From an uncultured Flavobacteriaceae bacterium (GTDB lineage Bacteria; Bacteroidota; Bacteroidia; Flavobacteriales; Flavobacteriaceae), in assembly GCA_943789455.1 (NCBI GenBank), contig CALSUE010000001.1, positions 499,001 to 563,000 of the forward strand: a stretch of 64,000 nt of DNA, in the 5' to 3' direction. The notes under the pieces were generated by a model. That model saw only the letters and a program-made list of their open reading frames with translations. It was not told the DNA's origin and did no database searches. Positions 18,555 to 27,645 of this stretch are shown in pieces. A program made the position numbers and the translations under genes. Every line of letters begins with the position of its first letter. Positions within the stretch are counted from its first letter, which is position 1.

Positions 18555-20275
18555 TCTACGACTAATTTAAGTGTCTTGTTTTTAGTTTCAGAGCTAAGTC
18601 TTGCAATATAAATACCTTTTTGATATTGACTTAAATTAATTTGATCGTTATCTCTTACATCATTTTTTTTAGTGATTAACCTTCCTGAAATATCAAAAAC
18701 TTGTACGCTTACTTTTTCTTGATTTAAAACTGATAGTTTAAAAATTCCATTACTACTTGGATTAGGATATATACTAAATGTAGTGTCTTTTAAATTATTT
18801 TCACTGCTCAAAATACCACTCCCTTCTTTTATAATTATGGCTTGATTGGCAGCTATATTATTAATAATCTCTGTTTCACCAGTTGCAGTCCAGGTAACTT
18901 TTACATAGTCAACCTCAGTAGCGTTACCCATTCCAAAAAATTCATAAAAAGAATTTTGAGATAAATATCCCTCACCTGCTAATGTGTATCTATATTGTGA
19001 TTGACCATCAATATTTATTTCTATGGTATTTCCTATACCATCTCTGTTAGAAATAACTCCCTCCAACTTCACTTTTAACCAATTATTTTCATTTACTGTT
19101 GTATTAGCCCATAAAAAATTTGGTTCAATGTCATTTCCTACTACAATATCTGGTTTTCCGTCATTATCAATATCACCTATCGCATTTGTATAACTTTTTC
19201 TCGTATCATCTTGAAAGCCTATATTTTCAGGAATAATAAAAGTTTCATTATTTTGTTGGTGGTAAAAAGCAGCTGATAAAAATGAACCTACACTACCATC
19301 AAAATCACTGCTAACATACAAATCTAAAAGCCCGTCACTATCTGCATCTAAAAAAACTGCTCCCCAACCAACGCTGTTAAATGTTGTTGCTGTAGCTTCT
19401 GCTACGTTGGTAAAGGTTCCATCGCCATTATTTCTTAATAATTCATTTCCCTCTGGTGTATTTGTAATGTAAATATCAAACCATCCGTCATTATTATAAT
19501 CTCCAATTGTAGTAGTCATGGCGTTAATTCCTATACCTGCTCCACTATATTCAGAGACATCATCAAAAGTTCCATCCCCATTATTTTTGTATAAAATATT
19601 TAAATTATCGGGTTTATCGTTTGAAATATAAATATCTTGAAAACCATCATTATTATAGTCGAAAATGATACTGCAAAATGACAGATGACTGCTCATTGAT
19701 AAACCAGCTGATGCTGTTATATCTATATAAGTACCCTCATCATTTCTATATAAATAATTTCGTTGATCGTCAGCTACTCCATCTCTATTTGAAATAAATG
19801 CATCTAAATCTCCATCATTATCCATGTCTGCAAAAGAGACACCATAGGTAAATAAATCGGTTTGAAAGAATCCAATGGTTGAGGAAATATCTGTAAAATT
19901 CATATCACCATCATTCTTGTAAAATTTATTTACTCCTTCAAATCCAGTGACAAAAAAATCTTGATCTCCATCATTATCATAATCAACCCAAATCACTTGT
20001 TTTGTCTTGAAAGTATTTGAAATACCATTAAGAGAGATGGAATTAAAGATTCCGTCATTGTTTTTTAAAAAATAAATTTCAGTGCCCTCCTCAGATGCAA
20101 AGGTTAAATCATCCCAGCCGTCATTGTCAAAATCTGCGAAAGAAACTCCACCACCCCATGTAGATGTTCCATAACTATAAGCTGTCCCAATTTCATTAGC
20201 AACATCTTCAAAAGATATCTGGGCGTTTACAGTAGGAAAAAAGAAAAGAAAAACTAAAAAAAATATTTTATTCAT
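18551..20275 (-). CDS. FG-GAP/VCBS repeat protein with ASPIC/UnbV domain and T9SS type A sorting tail
   Basis: 574 residues, secreted (signal MNKIFFLVFLFFFPTVNA). At least seven calcium-binding loops of the DxDxDG kind (DFDNDGWDD, DYDNDGDQD, DMDNDGDLD, DYNNDGFQD, DYNNDGWFD, DADSDGLLD, DIDNDGKPD) mark a seven-bladed FG-GAP/VCBS propeller over residues about 30-390. An ASPIC/UnbV-like module follows (about 400-485, AGEGYLSQNSFYEFFGMG). The last 75 residues are a T9SS type A tail (FSIYPNPSSNGIFKLSV...GIYIARL). It is therefore exported through type IX secretion and attached to, or released from, the cell surface; adhesion or glycan binding is plausible. Confidence 0.93.
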   Translation of the reverse strand: MNKIFFLVFLFFFPTVNAQISFEDVANEIGTAYSYGTSTWGGGVSFADFDNDGWDDLTFASEEGTEIYFLKNNDGIFNSISLNGISNTFKTKQVIWVDYDNDGDQDFFVTGFEGVNKFYKNDGDMNFTDISSTIGFFQTDLFTYGVSFADMDNDGDLDAFISNRDGVADDQRNYLYRNDEGTYIDITASAGLSMSSHLSFCSIIFDYNNDGFQDIYISNDKPDNLNILYKNNGDGTFDDVSEYSGAGIGINAMTTTIGDYNNDGWFDIYITNTPEGNELLRNNGDGTFTNVAEATATTFNSVGWGAVFLDADSDGLLDLYVSSDFDGSVGSFLSAAFYHQQNNETFIIPENIGFQDDTRKSYTNAIGDIDNDGKPDIVVGNDIEPNFLWANTTVNENNWLKVKLEGVISNRDGIGNTIEINIDGQSQYRYTLAGEGYLSQNSFYEFFGMGNATEVDYVKVTWTATGETEIINNIAANQAIIIKEGSGILSSENNLKDTTFSIYPNPSSNGIFKLSVLNQEKVSVQVFDISGRLITKKNDVRDNDQINLSQYQKGIYIARLSSETKNKTLKLVVD

Positions 20276-20293
20276 TACACTAAGTTAATACTG

Positions 20294-21568
20294 TTATTCT
20301 TTGAATAAAGGCCTGTGACTCATTAAATTGTGTACTTTTTCTTTTACTGAATTTAAAATATCCTCATTTCCAGAATTATTAATGACTTCGTCAATTAAAT
20401 CAACGATCACAATCATATCGTCTTCTTTTAAACCTCTTGTTGTCACAGCTGGAGTTCCAATTCTTATCCCTGAAGTAACAAAAGGAGACTTATCATCAAA
20501 AGGTACCATGTTTTTATTAACTGTAATTTCTGCCTTTCCAAGAGCTGCCTCAGCTTCTTTACCGGTAATGTTTTTATTCCTAAGATCAATTAACATCACA
20601 TGATTGTCTGTACCACCAGAAATTAAATGATAATCTTTATCAACAAAAGCTTGAGCCATTGCAGCTGCATTTTTCTTTACTTGAATTTGATAATGTAAAA
20701 ATTCATCTGTTAGCGCCTCAGAAAAAGCAATTGCTTTGGCAGCTATGATATGTTCTAATGGTCCACCTTGATTTCCTGGAAATACACCACCATTAAGAAG
20801 AGCAGACATTTTTTTTAATTTTCCATTTTTTAATTTTAAACCAAAAGGATTGTCAAAATCTTTACCCATTAAAATTAAACCACCTCTGGGTCCTCTCAGT
20901 GTTTTATGTGTAGTTGTAGTTACTACGTGACAATGAGGTAGTGGGTCGTTTAAAATTCCTTTAGCGATCATCCCCGATGGATGAGAAATGTCAGCTAACA
21001 ATAAAGCATTTACACTATCTGCAATTTCCCTGAAACGTTTAAAATCTATATCTCTTGAATACGCTGAAGCTCCAGCAATAATTAATTTTGGCTTAACTTT
21101 AAATGCAATTTCTTGAATGGTATCATAATTTAAAACACCTGTTTCTTTTTCAACTCCATAAAAATGAGGAGTATAAAGTTTACCAGAAAAATTTACGGGA
21201 GAGCCATGAGTTAAATGACCTCCATGCGACAAATCAAATCCTAAAATAGCATCCCCAGGTTTTAGGCAGGCATGAAAAACAGCTGTATTGGCTTGCGAAC
21301 CAGAATGAGGTTGAACATTTGCATATTCAGCACCATACAATTCCTTTGCTCTATCTATAGCTAATTGCTCTACAATATCTACAATTTCACATCCGCCGTA
21401 ATATCTTTTTTGAGGATATCCTTCTGCATATTTATTTGTTAAAACAGAGCCTGCTGCTTCCATTACTTGGTCACTAACAAAATTCTCTGAAGCAATTAAT
21501 TCTAAGCCATTAAGTTGTCTATTTTTTTCAGCTTTTATTAATTCAAAAATCTGTGTATCTCGTTGCAT
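20294..21568 (-). CDS. glyA: Serine hydroxymethyltransferase
   Basis: 424 residues, full length. PLP enzyme that interconverts serine and glycine with tetrahydrofolate. Diagnostic segments: [18 protein letters not shown] near the N-terminus, [24 protein letters not shown], the PLP lysine in [13 protein letters not shown] and the late [14 protein letters not shown] loop ([10 protein letters not shown]). It lies divergently from fahA with 98 bases between starts, each gene having its own -7 box. Confidence 0.97.
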   Translation of the reverse strand: MQRDTQIFELIKAEKNRQLNGLELIASENFVSDQVMEAAGSVLTNKYAEGYPQKRYYGGCEIVDIVEQLAIDRAKELYGAEYANVQPHSGSQANTAVFHACLKPGDAILGFDLSHGGHLTHGSPVNFSGKLYTPHFYGVEKETGVLNYDTIQEIAFKVKPKLIIAGASAYSRDIDFKRFREIADSVNALLLADISHPSGMIAKGILNDPLPHCHVVTTTTHKTLRGPRGGLILMGKDFDNPFGLKLKNGKLKKMSALLNGGVFPGNQGGPLEHIIAAKAIAFSEALTDEFLHYQIQVKKNAAAMAQAFVDKDYHLISGGTDNHVMLIDLRNKNITGKEAEAALGKAEITVNKNMVPFDDKSPFVTSGIRIGTPAVTTRGLKEDDMIVIVDLIDEVINNSGNEDILNSVKEKVHNLMSHRPLFKE

Positions 21569-21591
21569 TGTTAAAATTTAATTAAGAAATT

Positions 21592-21599
21592 CAAATGTA
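21592..21599 (-). promoter_or_regulatory. Candidate -7 box for glyA
   Basis: Minus strand TACATTTG, a TAnnTTTG match, 23 bases upstream of the glyA ATG. No clear -33 element. Confidence 0.5.
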
Positions 21600-21633
21600 C
21601 TCAAAAAACGTTTTTAAGATGATAACTTTCCAT

Positions 21634-21641
21634 TATATTTG
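21634..21641 (+). promoter_or_regulatory. Candidate -7 box for fahA
   Basis: TATATTTG, a TAnnTTTG match, 25 bases upstream of the fahA ATG. The -33 region is only T-rich (TTTTT near 21611). Confidence 0.5.
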
Positions 21642-21666
21642 ATACAAACTTTATTAACAATTTTTA

Positions 21667-22944
21667 ATGAAAATAACAGCCAACAACCCAAAAAGAAAAT
21701 CTTGGTTACAAGTTTATGATAACTCTGATTTTCCAATACAAAACATTCCTTTTGGAGTATTTATCACAAAGGATGATATTATTACAATTGGAAGTAGAAT
21801 TGGTGATTTTGCTATTGACTTAGGAGCAGTACACCAGCTAGGATATTTTGATGGCATTCCACTTACAGATGATATTTTTTTACAAGATAATTTAAATGAT
21901 TTTATTGCAGATGGTAGAAAAACTTGGCGATTAGTAAGAAATAGAATTGCTGATATATTCGATGTTACTAATGGTGCTTTAAGAGATAACCCTACGCATA
22001 AAGATAAAATTATTTTTAGGATGGATGAAGTAGAAATGTTATTGCCAGTAAGTATAGGTGATTATACAGACTTCTATGCGAGTAAAGAGCACGCTACAAA
22101 TGTTGGAAGTTTATTTAGAGACCCTGAAAATGCCCTATTACCAAATTGGCTTCATATTCCAATAGGATATCATGGACGAAGTTCTTCTATAATACCCTCT
22201 GGAACTAAAATAAGAAGACCCTTCGGACAAACTAGACCACCAGAGGGGTCAAATACACCAGGGTTTGGACCTTCTAAATTATTGGATTTTGAATTGGAGA
22301 TGGCTTTTATTACAACTGCCTCAAATAATCTAGGTGAGAGAATTCCTATTGATGAAGCTGAAGAATATATCTTTGGATTAGTTCAGTTTAATGATTGGTC
22401 TGCAAGAGACATTCAAGCTTGGGAATATGTTCCTTTGGGACCTTTCTTAGGAAAGAGTTTTGCATCAACAATTTCACCTTGGATAGTAACTTTAGATGCC
22501 TTAGAGCCTTTTAGAGTAGAAAATCCAAAACAAGATTTTGAACCACTTCCATATCTTAAAAATAAACAAAAGGGAAGTTTTGATATTAATCTTCAAGTAG
22601 GAATTCAACCTGATGGTGAAAAAGAAACCATTATTGCTAATTCAAACTTTAAGTATATGTATTGGACTATGGCTCAACAATTGGCTCATCACACAGTCAA
22701 TGGATGCCCAGTGAATGCTGGAGACATGATGGGTAGTGGAACAATATCAGGTCCTACTAAAGATAGTTATGGGTCAATGTTAGAACTTACGTGGAAAGGT
22801 CAACATCCAATTAAATTAAATGATGGATCAGAGCGAAAGTTTATTAATGATTTTGATACCGTTATAATGAGAGCACATTGTAAAAATGAAAATGTTAGAA
22901 TTGGTTTTGGAGAATGTGTAGGGCAAATTATACCTGCAAAATAA
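21667..22944 (+). CDS. fahA: Fumarylacetoacetase
   Basis: 425 residues. Final step of tyrosine/phenylalanine catabolism, splitting fumarylacetoacetate into fumarate and acetoacetate. The N-terminal SH3-like part is followed by the FAH fold. Active-site and metal motifs: DFYASKEHATNVG, the catalytic His region PIGYHGRSSS, the metal Glu pair in DFELEMAFI, DWSARDIQAWEYVPLGPFLGKSF (shown here in part) and GTISGPTKDSYGSMLEL. The other tyrosine-pathway genes are not adjacent. A strong bidirectional hairpin follows. Confidence 0.97.
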   Translation: MKITANNPKRKSWLQVYDNSDFPIQNIPFGVFITKDDIITIGSRIGDFAIDLGAVHQLGYFDGIPLTDDIFLQDNLNDFIADGRKTWRLVRNRIADIFDVTNGALRDNPTHKDKIIFRMDEVEMLLPVSIGDYTDFYASKEHATNVGSLFRDPENALLPNWLHIPIGYHGRSSSIIPSGTKIRRPFGQTRPPEGSNTPGFGPSKLLDFELEMAFITTASNNLGERIPIDEAEEYIFGLVQFNDWSARDIQAWEYVPLGPFLGKSFASTISPWIVTLDALEPFRVENPKQDFEPLPYLKNKQKGSFDINLQVGIQPDGEKETIIANSNFKYMYWTMAQQLAHHTVNGCPVNAGDMMGSGTISGPTKDSYGSMLELTWKGQHPIKLNDGSERKFINDFDTVIMRAHCKNENVRIGFGECVGQIIPAK

Positions 22945-22965
22945 CTTCTTATATTCTCAAAGGAT

Positions 22966-22996
22966 AAAAAGCTTTCTGGTATTCAGAAAGCTTTTT
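22966..22996. terminator. Bidirectional terminator between fahA and the DEAH helicase gene
   Basis: A 13-bp stem (core GCTTTCTG 22971-22978 / CAGAAAGC 22984-22991, flanked by A5 and T5) with a 5-base loop. U-tracts form on both strands, so it can end both convergent genes. Confidence 0.88.
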
Positions 22997-23010
22997 TTAT
23001 GTTTTTAACT

Positions 23011-24561
23011 TTACTCCTCAATTGGAGGATGGCCATGAATTTTTTCATAATCATCATCAAAATTTGCTCTTAAATAAGCTTTTAGTTTTTTCCGATAATC
23101 TTCTTTTAACCACGTAATGAAGTTGTGCGTACTTTTAGATATACATTTAGAGTATCTATTGATACGATCGTCTATTTCTTCACCTAGCATTTTTACTAAA
23201 GCTAAAGAATCATAAACATCTTCACTATTCTCAATACATATTTTAGCGTGGTGTATAATAGACCTTTCAAGTACTTTTTTTGAGGACTCTCCTGCCCTGA
23301 TAGTACTTAAATACTCTTTTTTTATGTCAAAATAAAGTTCAGTAGACTTTGAAAATTCTTTTTTAATCTCACTAGGAAGTTCAAATCTAAATGTACCTTC
23401 AATCTCTTCGTCAGATAAAATTGCATCTAAATAATAATCTGGTGCTCTAAACATTCTTTGCCAATCTAAATCTGCACCCCAAGCTCCAAATCTGTGGAAG
23501 TTATTTCCTAAATCAACAACATTAAAGGTTGTTTTATGATCTAAAATTCTTGAACCACGTCCTATCATTTGATAATATAAAGTTAACGATTTTGTTGCTC
23601 TATTTAAAATAATGGATTCTATAGTAGGTTCATCAAAACCAGTTGTTAAAATACTTACAGAGGTTATGATCGCATTTGGTGTTTTTTTAAACCATCTTAA
23701 AATAAAATCACGTTCTTTTTTTGTATTGGTATTGTCTAAATGTGCAATTGGATATCCAGCTCTTTTAAAGGCATGAAAAACCTGTATAGAGGTATGGATA
23801 CCATTATTGAAAATTAATGTCTTTTTTCCTTTTGATGTCTCCTCATAAGCACTTACAAGTTTTGACAGCATATCAACATTAGTATATAAATCCTCTGAAG
23901 ACTTTACAGTATAGTCTCCATTTGCTCCAACTTCAAGAGATGTTAAACCAACATTATAAGAATACATATTAGCACTTGCTAAGTAATGATTTTCTATTAA
24001 ATGCTCAATAGTTTCACCAACATATAACTCTTTGTAGTTTTCATACATTGGTAGTTTTATATTAGAACTTAACGGAGTGGCTGTAACCCCTAAGATGAAA
24101 GAATCATCAAAAAATTTAAAAATTTTGGTAAATGAATTGTAGTGAGCTTCATCAACAATAACAAGTCCTATATCAGAAATATCTAACTTATCATCTGTTA
24201 ATCTATTTTTTAAGGTTTCTACCATTGCTACAAAACAATGATAATTATCTTGGTCATCTAAATTCGCTGTGCTGTTTATGATTTTATTAGGAACTCCAAA
24301 TTCACCAAGCATATTTGAAGTTTGTTTACTTAATTCAATTCTATGGGTTAGCACTAAAACTTTTTTATTATACTTAGAAATGTATCGTCTTACAATTTCT
24401 GAGAAAATAACAGTTTTCCCTCCTCCAGTAGGTAATTGATATAATAAATGGTAATCATCAGCAGCATTATCAAACCGCTGAAATATTTCTTCAATGGCAA
24501 TTTTTTGATAATTATAAAGTTCTTTTCCTGAAGTATTTTTTATTGTATTTATTTTGGACAA
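23011..24561 (-). CDS. DEAD/DEAH box helicase (superfamily 2)
   Basis: 516 residues. Motif I LPTGGGKTVIF (about residue 43), motif II DEAH (VIVDEAHYNS), motif III VTATPL, and a C-terminal helicase half with TTGFDEPTIESIILNRAT and the arginine-finger motif QMIGRGSR. The last 130 residues have no domain I recognise. It resembles the RAD25/SSL2-like and phage D10-like helicases and the motor subunits of restriction systems, but no methylase or nuclease gene is adjacent. It starts 28 bases after ytxJ. Role unknown; DNA repair or RNA remodelling are possibilities. Confidence 0.88.
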   Translation of the reverse strand: MSKINTIKNTSGKELYNYQKIAIEEIFQRFDNAADDYHLLYQLPTGGGKTVIFSEIVRRYISKYNKKVLVLTHRIELSKQTSNMLGEFGVPNKIINSTANLDDQDNYHCFVAMVETLKNRLTDDKLDISDIGLVIVDEAHYNSFTKIFKFFDDSFILGVTATPLSSNIKLPMYENYKELYVGETIEHLIENHYLASANMYSYNVGLTSLEVGANGDYTVKSSEDLYTNVDMLSKLVSAYEETSKGKKTLIFNNGIHTSIQVFHAFKRAGYPIAHLDNTNTKKERDFILRWFKKTPNAIITSVSILTTGFDEPTIESIILNRATKSLTLYYQMIGRGSRILDHKTTFNVVDLGNNFHRFGAWGADLDWQRMFRAPDYYLDAILSDEEIEGTFRFELPSEIKKEFSKSTELYFDIKKEYLSTIRAGESSKKVLERSIIHHAKICIENSEDVYDSLALVKMLGEEIDDRINRYSKCISKSTHNFITWLKEDYRKKLKAYLRANFDDDYEKIHGHPPIEE

Positions 24562-24589
24562 AATTTAAATAATTTTATTGGAAAATTTA

Positions 24590-24979
24590 TTAAAGATATT
24601 TTTTGATGTTTATTGAGGTAATATCATGATGAGATGCATCTTTAACAGCTACCTCATTTCTAATAATTAATAATTGAGGTGATTGATGCTGTACGTTAAA
24701 GCTAAGTCCTACTTCATCTGAAATGGATCTAAAACTTAGCAAGTCTAAGTAAAATACCTTGACATTTTTCATTGATATTTCAAATAAGTTTTCAAAACGT
24801 TTGATTACCATACTGCTAATACCGCATCGTGTTGAATGTTTAAAAATAAGGATAGTTTCAGATTTAGATAACTCTTTGATTGTTTTTATTTGATCTAAAG
24901 AATTAAATGGTATCCAATTAACTAAAGATTCTTTCTCTGCTTTAAGCTTAGTTCCTAAAATTCTATTAAATAACCCCAT
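24590..24979 (-). CDS. ytxJ: Bacillithiol-system redox protein YtxJ
   Basis: 129 residues, thioredoxin-like fold of the YtxJ (DUF2847) family. The active-site segment IFKHSTRCGISS carries a single Cys (a monothiol TRCGxS), and the cis-Pro loop is at QHSPQLLII. The family is linked to bacillithiol-dependent redox chemistry, in which it is thought to act as a bacilliredoxin. Bacillithiol occurs in many Bacteroidota. Upstream of the DEAH helicase on the same strand, 28 bases apart. Confidence 0.85.
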   Translation of the reverse strand: MGLFNRILGTKLKAEKESLVNWIPFNSLDQIKTIKELSKSETILIFKHSTRCGISSMVIKRFENLFEISMKNVKVFYLDLLSFRSISDEVGLSFNVQHQSPQLLIIRNEVAVKDASHHDITSINIKKYL

Positions 24980-25141
24980 TGAAATATTTGATTAACAAAA
25001 ATACAATCTAAATATTAAAAAATAGTAATCAGAGTAGTATAAATACACGAATAAAAAAGAACATTTTTTACAATAAAATTGTCCAAAATATTTATGCTTA
25101 ATTCTATTATGATTATATTGGTTTCACTATAAATATAAATA

Positions 25142-25636
25142 ATGAAAAAACTAATTCTAACTTTTATCTTTTTAAGTCTAACCTTGATTTCTTATGCTCA
25201 GGAAATTACTACGTATTATTTCATTCGTCATGCAGAAAAATTACGAATAGACAAAACAGATAAAAATCCAAATTTGAATTTTAATGGGTACAAAAGAGCT
25301 GAGGCTTGGAAAGATGTATTTTCGGATGTTCCTTTTGATGCTATCTATTCTACAGATTACAATAGAACTAAATTAACAGCGAAACCAACTGCAACTAGTA
25401 AAAATTTACCAATTTTATTATACAATCCAAACATGATGTATTCTGAAGCCTTTCAAAATAATACAAAGGGAAAAACTGTACTAGTTGTTGGACATAGCAA
25501 TACAACTAATGTATTTGTAAATAAAATTTTAGGCATTGAAAAGTATAACGAAATAAATGACAATAACAATTCAAACCTTTATATCGTAACTATTTCTAAT
25601 GAAAAAATTTCCTCTATTTTATTGAAAATTAATTAA
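25142..25636 (+). CDS. Exported histidine phosphatase family protein
   Basis: 164 residues with a signal peptide (MKKLILTFIFLSLTLISYAQ). Phosphohistidine motif FIRHAEK (Arg29, His30), the conserved YSTDYNRTKLTA Arg segment and a second catalytic His in VVGHSNT. This is the phosphoglycerate-mutase-like acid phosphatase fold, here in the periplasm; substrate unknown. Its end overlaps the convergent DUF6503 lipoprotein gene by 8 bases. Confidence 0.9.
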   Translation: MKKLILTFIFLSLTLISYAQEITTYYFIRHAEKLRIDKTDKNPNLNFNGYKRAEAWKDVFSDVPFDAIYSTDYNRTKLTAKPTATSKNLPILLYNPNMMYSEAFQNNTKGKTVLVVGHSNTTNVFVNKILGIEKYNEINDNNNSNLYIVTISNEKISSILLKIN

Positions 25637-26372
25637 ATATAATTTTAATATCCTCTAATTTAATTTCAGAAATTTTTTCCAACTCACCTTTTTGGAAGAT
25701 TCTGTCTAAATTATTAAGTTTAATAGAAGAGTTTATTGGTTTATAATTATTATAATCTACTAAACTAACCCCTGCAATAAAATGTTCTTTACGAACCTCT
25801 CTAAAACGAATGCCGCCACCATTAGTATTATACCTGTAGGCTACAAAACCTATTTTAAAGTTTTCTTTTTTAATCCAATAAATAAAAATATCATCATAAT
25901 CTACTCCCCCATTCTCTTTTGAAAAAGTGATTTCTATCTTATAATACTTATCTCCTTTAATTTTGGATTCGCCCAATAATTTCTTTTGCACAGCTTTATC
26001 ATTTAAACCATAAGGTAAAATAGAAAAATAATGAACAGAATTAACAGACTCACTAAATTTACTAGCCATAGCGTCTTGAATTTGTAAAGGTTTAGAATTC
26101 TTAATCCTTTTAAATCCAGAATTTGATAAAACGTCAATAATTGTATCATTATTATTTATTAAAACTCTATTCAATTCAAAACTTCCGTTATTTCTTGATG
26201 CAACATAATATTTATCTCTAAAATTAAAAGATAATGTTGCATTTGCAATTTTATCCACACCTGAAACACGAATAGAAGCATCAATGATTTCTTGTGCTGA
26301 AAGGTTATTTTCTGATGGTTTACAAGAAAATAAAAAAATTGAGACAAAACATAAAATAAATAATGACTTCAT
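25629..26372 (-). CDS. DUF6503 family lipoprotein
   Basis: 247 residues from ATG 26372, which gives the lipoprotein signal MKSLFILCFVSIFLFSC (Cys17). The frame is open to an ATG at 26501, but those 43 extra residues run into the smpB start and would bury the signal peptide, so I reject them. The body (SAQEIIDASIRVSGVDKIAN...) matches a Bacteroidota family I know as DUF6503, whose beta-rich fold resembles outer-membrane lipoprotein carriers (LolA-like). Function unknown. Confidence 0.8.
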   Translation of the reverse strand: MKSLFILCFVSIFLFSCKPSENNLSAQEIIDASIRVSGVDKIANATLSFNFRDKYYVASRNNGSFELNRVLINNNDTIIDVLSNSGFKRIKNSKPLQIQDAMASKFSESVNSVHYFSILPYGLNDKAVQKKLLGESKIKGDKYYKIEITFSKENGGVDYDDIFIYWIKKENFKIGFVAYRYNTNGGGIRFREVRKEHFIAGVSLVDYNNYKPINSSIKLNNLDRIFQKGELEKISEIKLEDIKIIFN

Positions 26373-26443
26373 AAAGAGGAAATTGATTAATAATGTTATA
26401 ATAGTTACATCTAAATTACAGTTATTTAAGCGTAGTAAAAATG

Positions 26444-26451
26444 TATCTTTG
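26444..26451 (+). promoter_or_regulatory. Candidate -7 box for smpB
   Basis: TATCTTTG matches TAnnTTTG. TTA at 26422-26424 sits 19 bases upstream as a weak -33. The smpB ATG is 43 bases downstream. Confidence 0.5.
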
Positions 26452-26494
26452 TGAAGATATATATAAAACTTCAATTTTTGAAAGTATTTAATCA

Positions 26495-26962
26495 ATGGCA
26501 ATTCAAAAAAAAATAAACATACAGAATAAAAAGGCTCGTTTCGAGTATGAGATTTTGGATAAATACACTGCTGGTATTCAATTAACTGGAACCGAAATTA
26601 AATCGATTCGCCAGAGTAAAGCAAGAATTACAGAGAGCTTTTGTGAATTTAATGATAAAGGAGAGCTTTTTATTGTTAATATGTATATTGAAGAGTATTT
26701 ATATGGACATCATTTTAATCACAAAACTACAAGTGAACGTAGATTATTACTCAATAAAAAAGAATTACGTAGTTTAAAAAAGGATGTTGAAGCTAAAGGT
26801 AATACGATAGTCCCTTTACGACTTTTTTTAAATGAAAATGGTTGGGCTAAACTTGAAGTAGCTTTGGCCAAAGGAAAAAAAGTCCATGACAAGAGAGAAA
26901 CCATAAAAAATCGTGATAGTAAACGTGATCTAGCAAGAATAAAAAAAACATTTAATACCTGA
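26495..26962 (+). CDS. smpB: SsrA-binding protein SmpB
   Basis: 155 residues. Partner of tmRNA in rescuing stalled ribosomes. The family landmarks are present: KKARFEYEILDKYTAGIQLTG with GTEIKSIR, the oligonucleotide-binding barrel, LEVALAKGKKVHDKRETIK and the basic tail RDSKRDLARI. tmRNA itself is not seen nearby. A maf gene follows 52 bases downstream. Confidence 0.97.
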   Translation: MAIQKKINIQNKKARFEYEILDKYTAGIQLTGTEIKSIRQSKARITESFCEFNDKGELFIVNMYIEEYLYGHHFNHKTTSERRLLLNKKELRSLKKDVEAKGNTIVPLRLFLNENGWAKLEVALAKGKKVHDKRETIKNRDSKRDLARIKKTFNT

Positions 26963-27014
26963 TTTACATATGATAAATATTTAGTTTATTGTTAATATCA
27001 TATAATCCATCATA

Positions 27015-27599
27015 ATGCTCCGAGAAAAACTTTCTAATTATAATCTTATTCTAGCTTCTGGTTCACCTCGAAGACAACATTTTTTCAAAGAATTAGATGT
27101 TCCTTTTACTATTGACATCAGAGAAGTAGATGAAACATATCCAGACCATTTAAAAGGAGCTAAAATAACAGACTATTTAGCAGATTTAAAATCTAAATGT
27201 TTCAGTAATTTAAAACCTAATGATTTATTGATAACTTCAGATACTATTGTTTGGTTTGAAGAAAAAGCAATTGGGAAACCAATAAATAAAAAAGACGCAT
27301 TTGATATGCTAAAAAAAATGTCGGGTAAAGAACATGATGTTTTCACATCAGTAAGTATAAAAAGCGCATCTTTTCAAAGCATATTTAATGATAAAACTAG
27401 TGTTGAATTTGAAGAATTTACAAACGAAGAAATTAATTATTATATAGAAAAATTTGCTCCATTTGATAAAGCTGGAAGTTATGGAATTCAAGATTGGATA
27501 GGATTAATAGGTGTAAAAAAAATCACAGGAAGCTATTTTAATGTCATGGGGTTACCTGTTCATAAATTATATAAAGAATTGCTAAAAATTGCCCAATAA
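27015..27599 (+). CDS. maf: Maf-like nucleoside triphosphate pyrophosphatase
   Basis: 194 residues. The Maf signature ASGSPRRQHF is near residue 14, SDTIVWFEEKAIGKP carries the catalytic Asp segment, and FDKAGSYGIQDWIG the late conserved block. Such enzymes hydrolyse non-canonical or TTP/UTP nucleotides to monophosphates. Upstream of the transketolase half by 46 bases. Confidence 0.95.
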   Translation: MLREKLSNYNLILASGSPRRQHFFKELDVPFTIDIREVDETYPDHLKGAKITDYLADLKSKCFSNLKPNDLLITSDTIVWFEEKAIGKPINKKDAFDMLKKMSGKEHDVFTSVSIKSASFQSIFNDKTSVEFEEFTNEEINYYIEKFAPFDKAGSYGIQDWIGLIGVKKITGSYFNVMGLPVHKLYKELLKIAQ

Positions 27600-27645
27600 G
27601 GTTTAATTAATAACTTATTTTTACTTATAAATAACAACACAAATA

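Noticed and set aside
23011..24561. DEAH helicase as part of a restriction or DISARM-like system
   Set aside because: No methylase, nuclease or phospholipase-D gene next to it; its neighbour is ytxJ.
26373..26501. Longer N-terminus for the DUF6503 lipoprotein
   Set aside because: It would bury the lipoprotein signal and overlap the smpB start; the ATG at 26372 is better.
26968..27003. 8-bp inverted repeat ATATGATA / TATCATAT before maf
   Set aside because: Purely AT sequence with a 20-base loop; expected by chance in this base composition.
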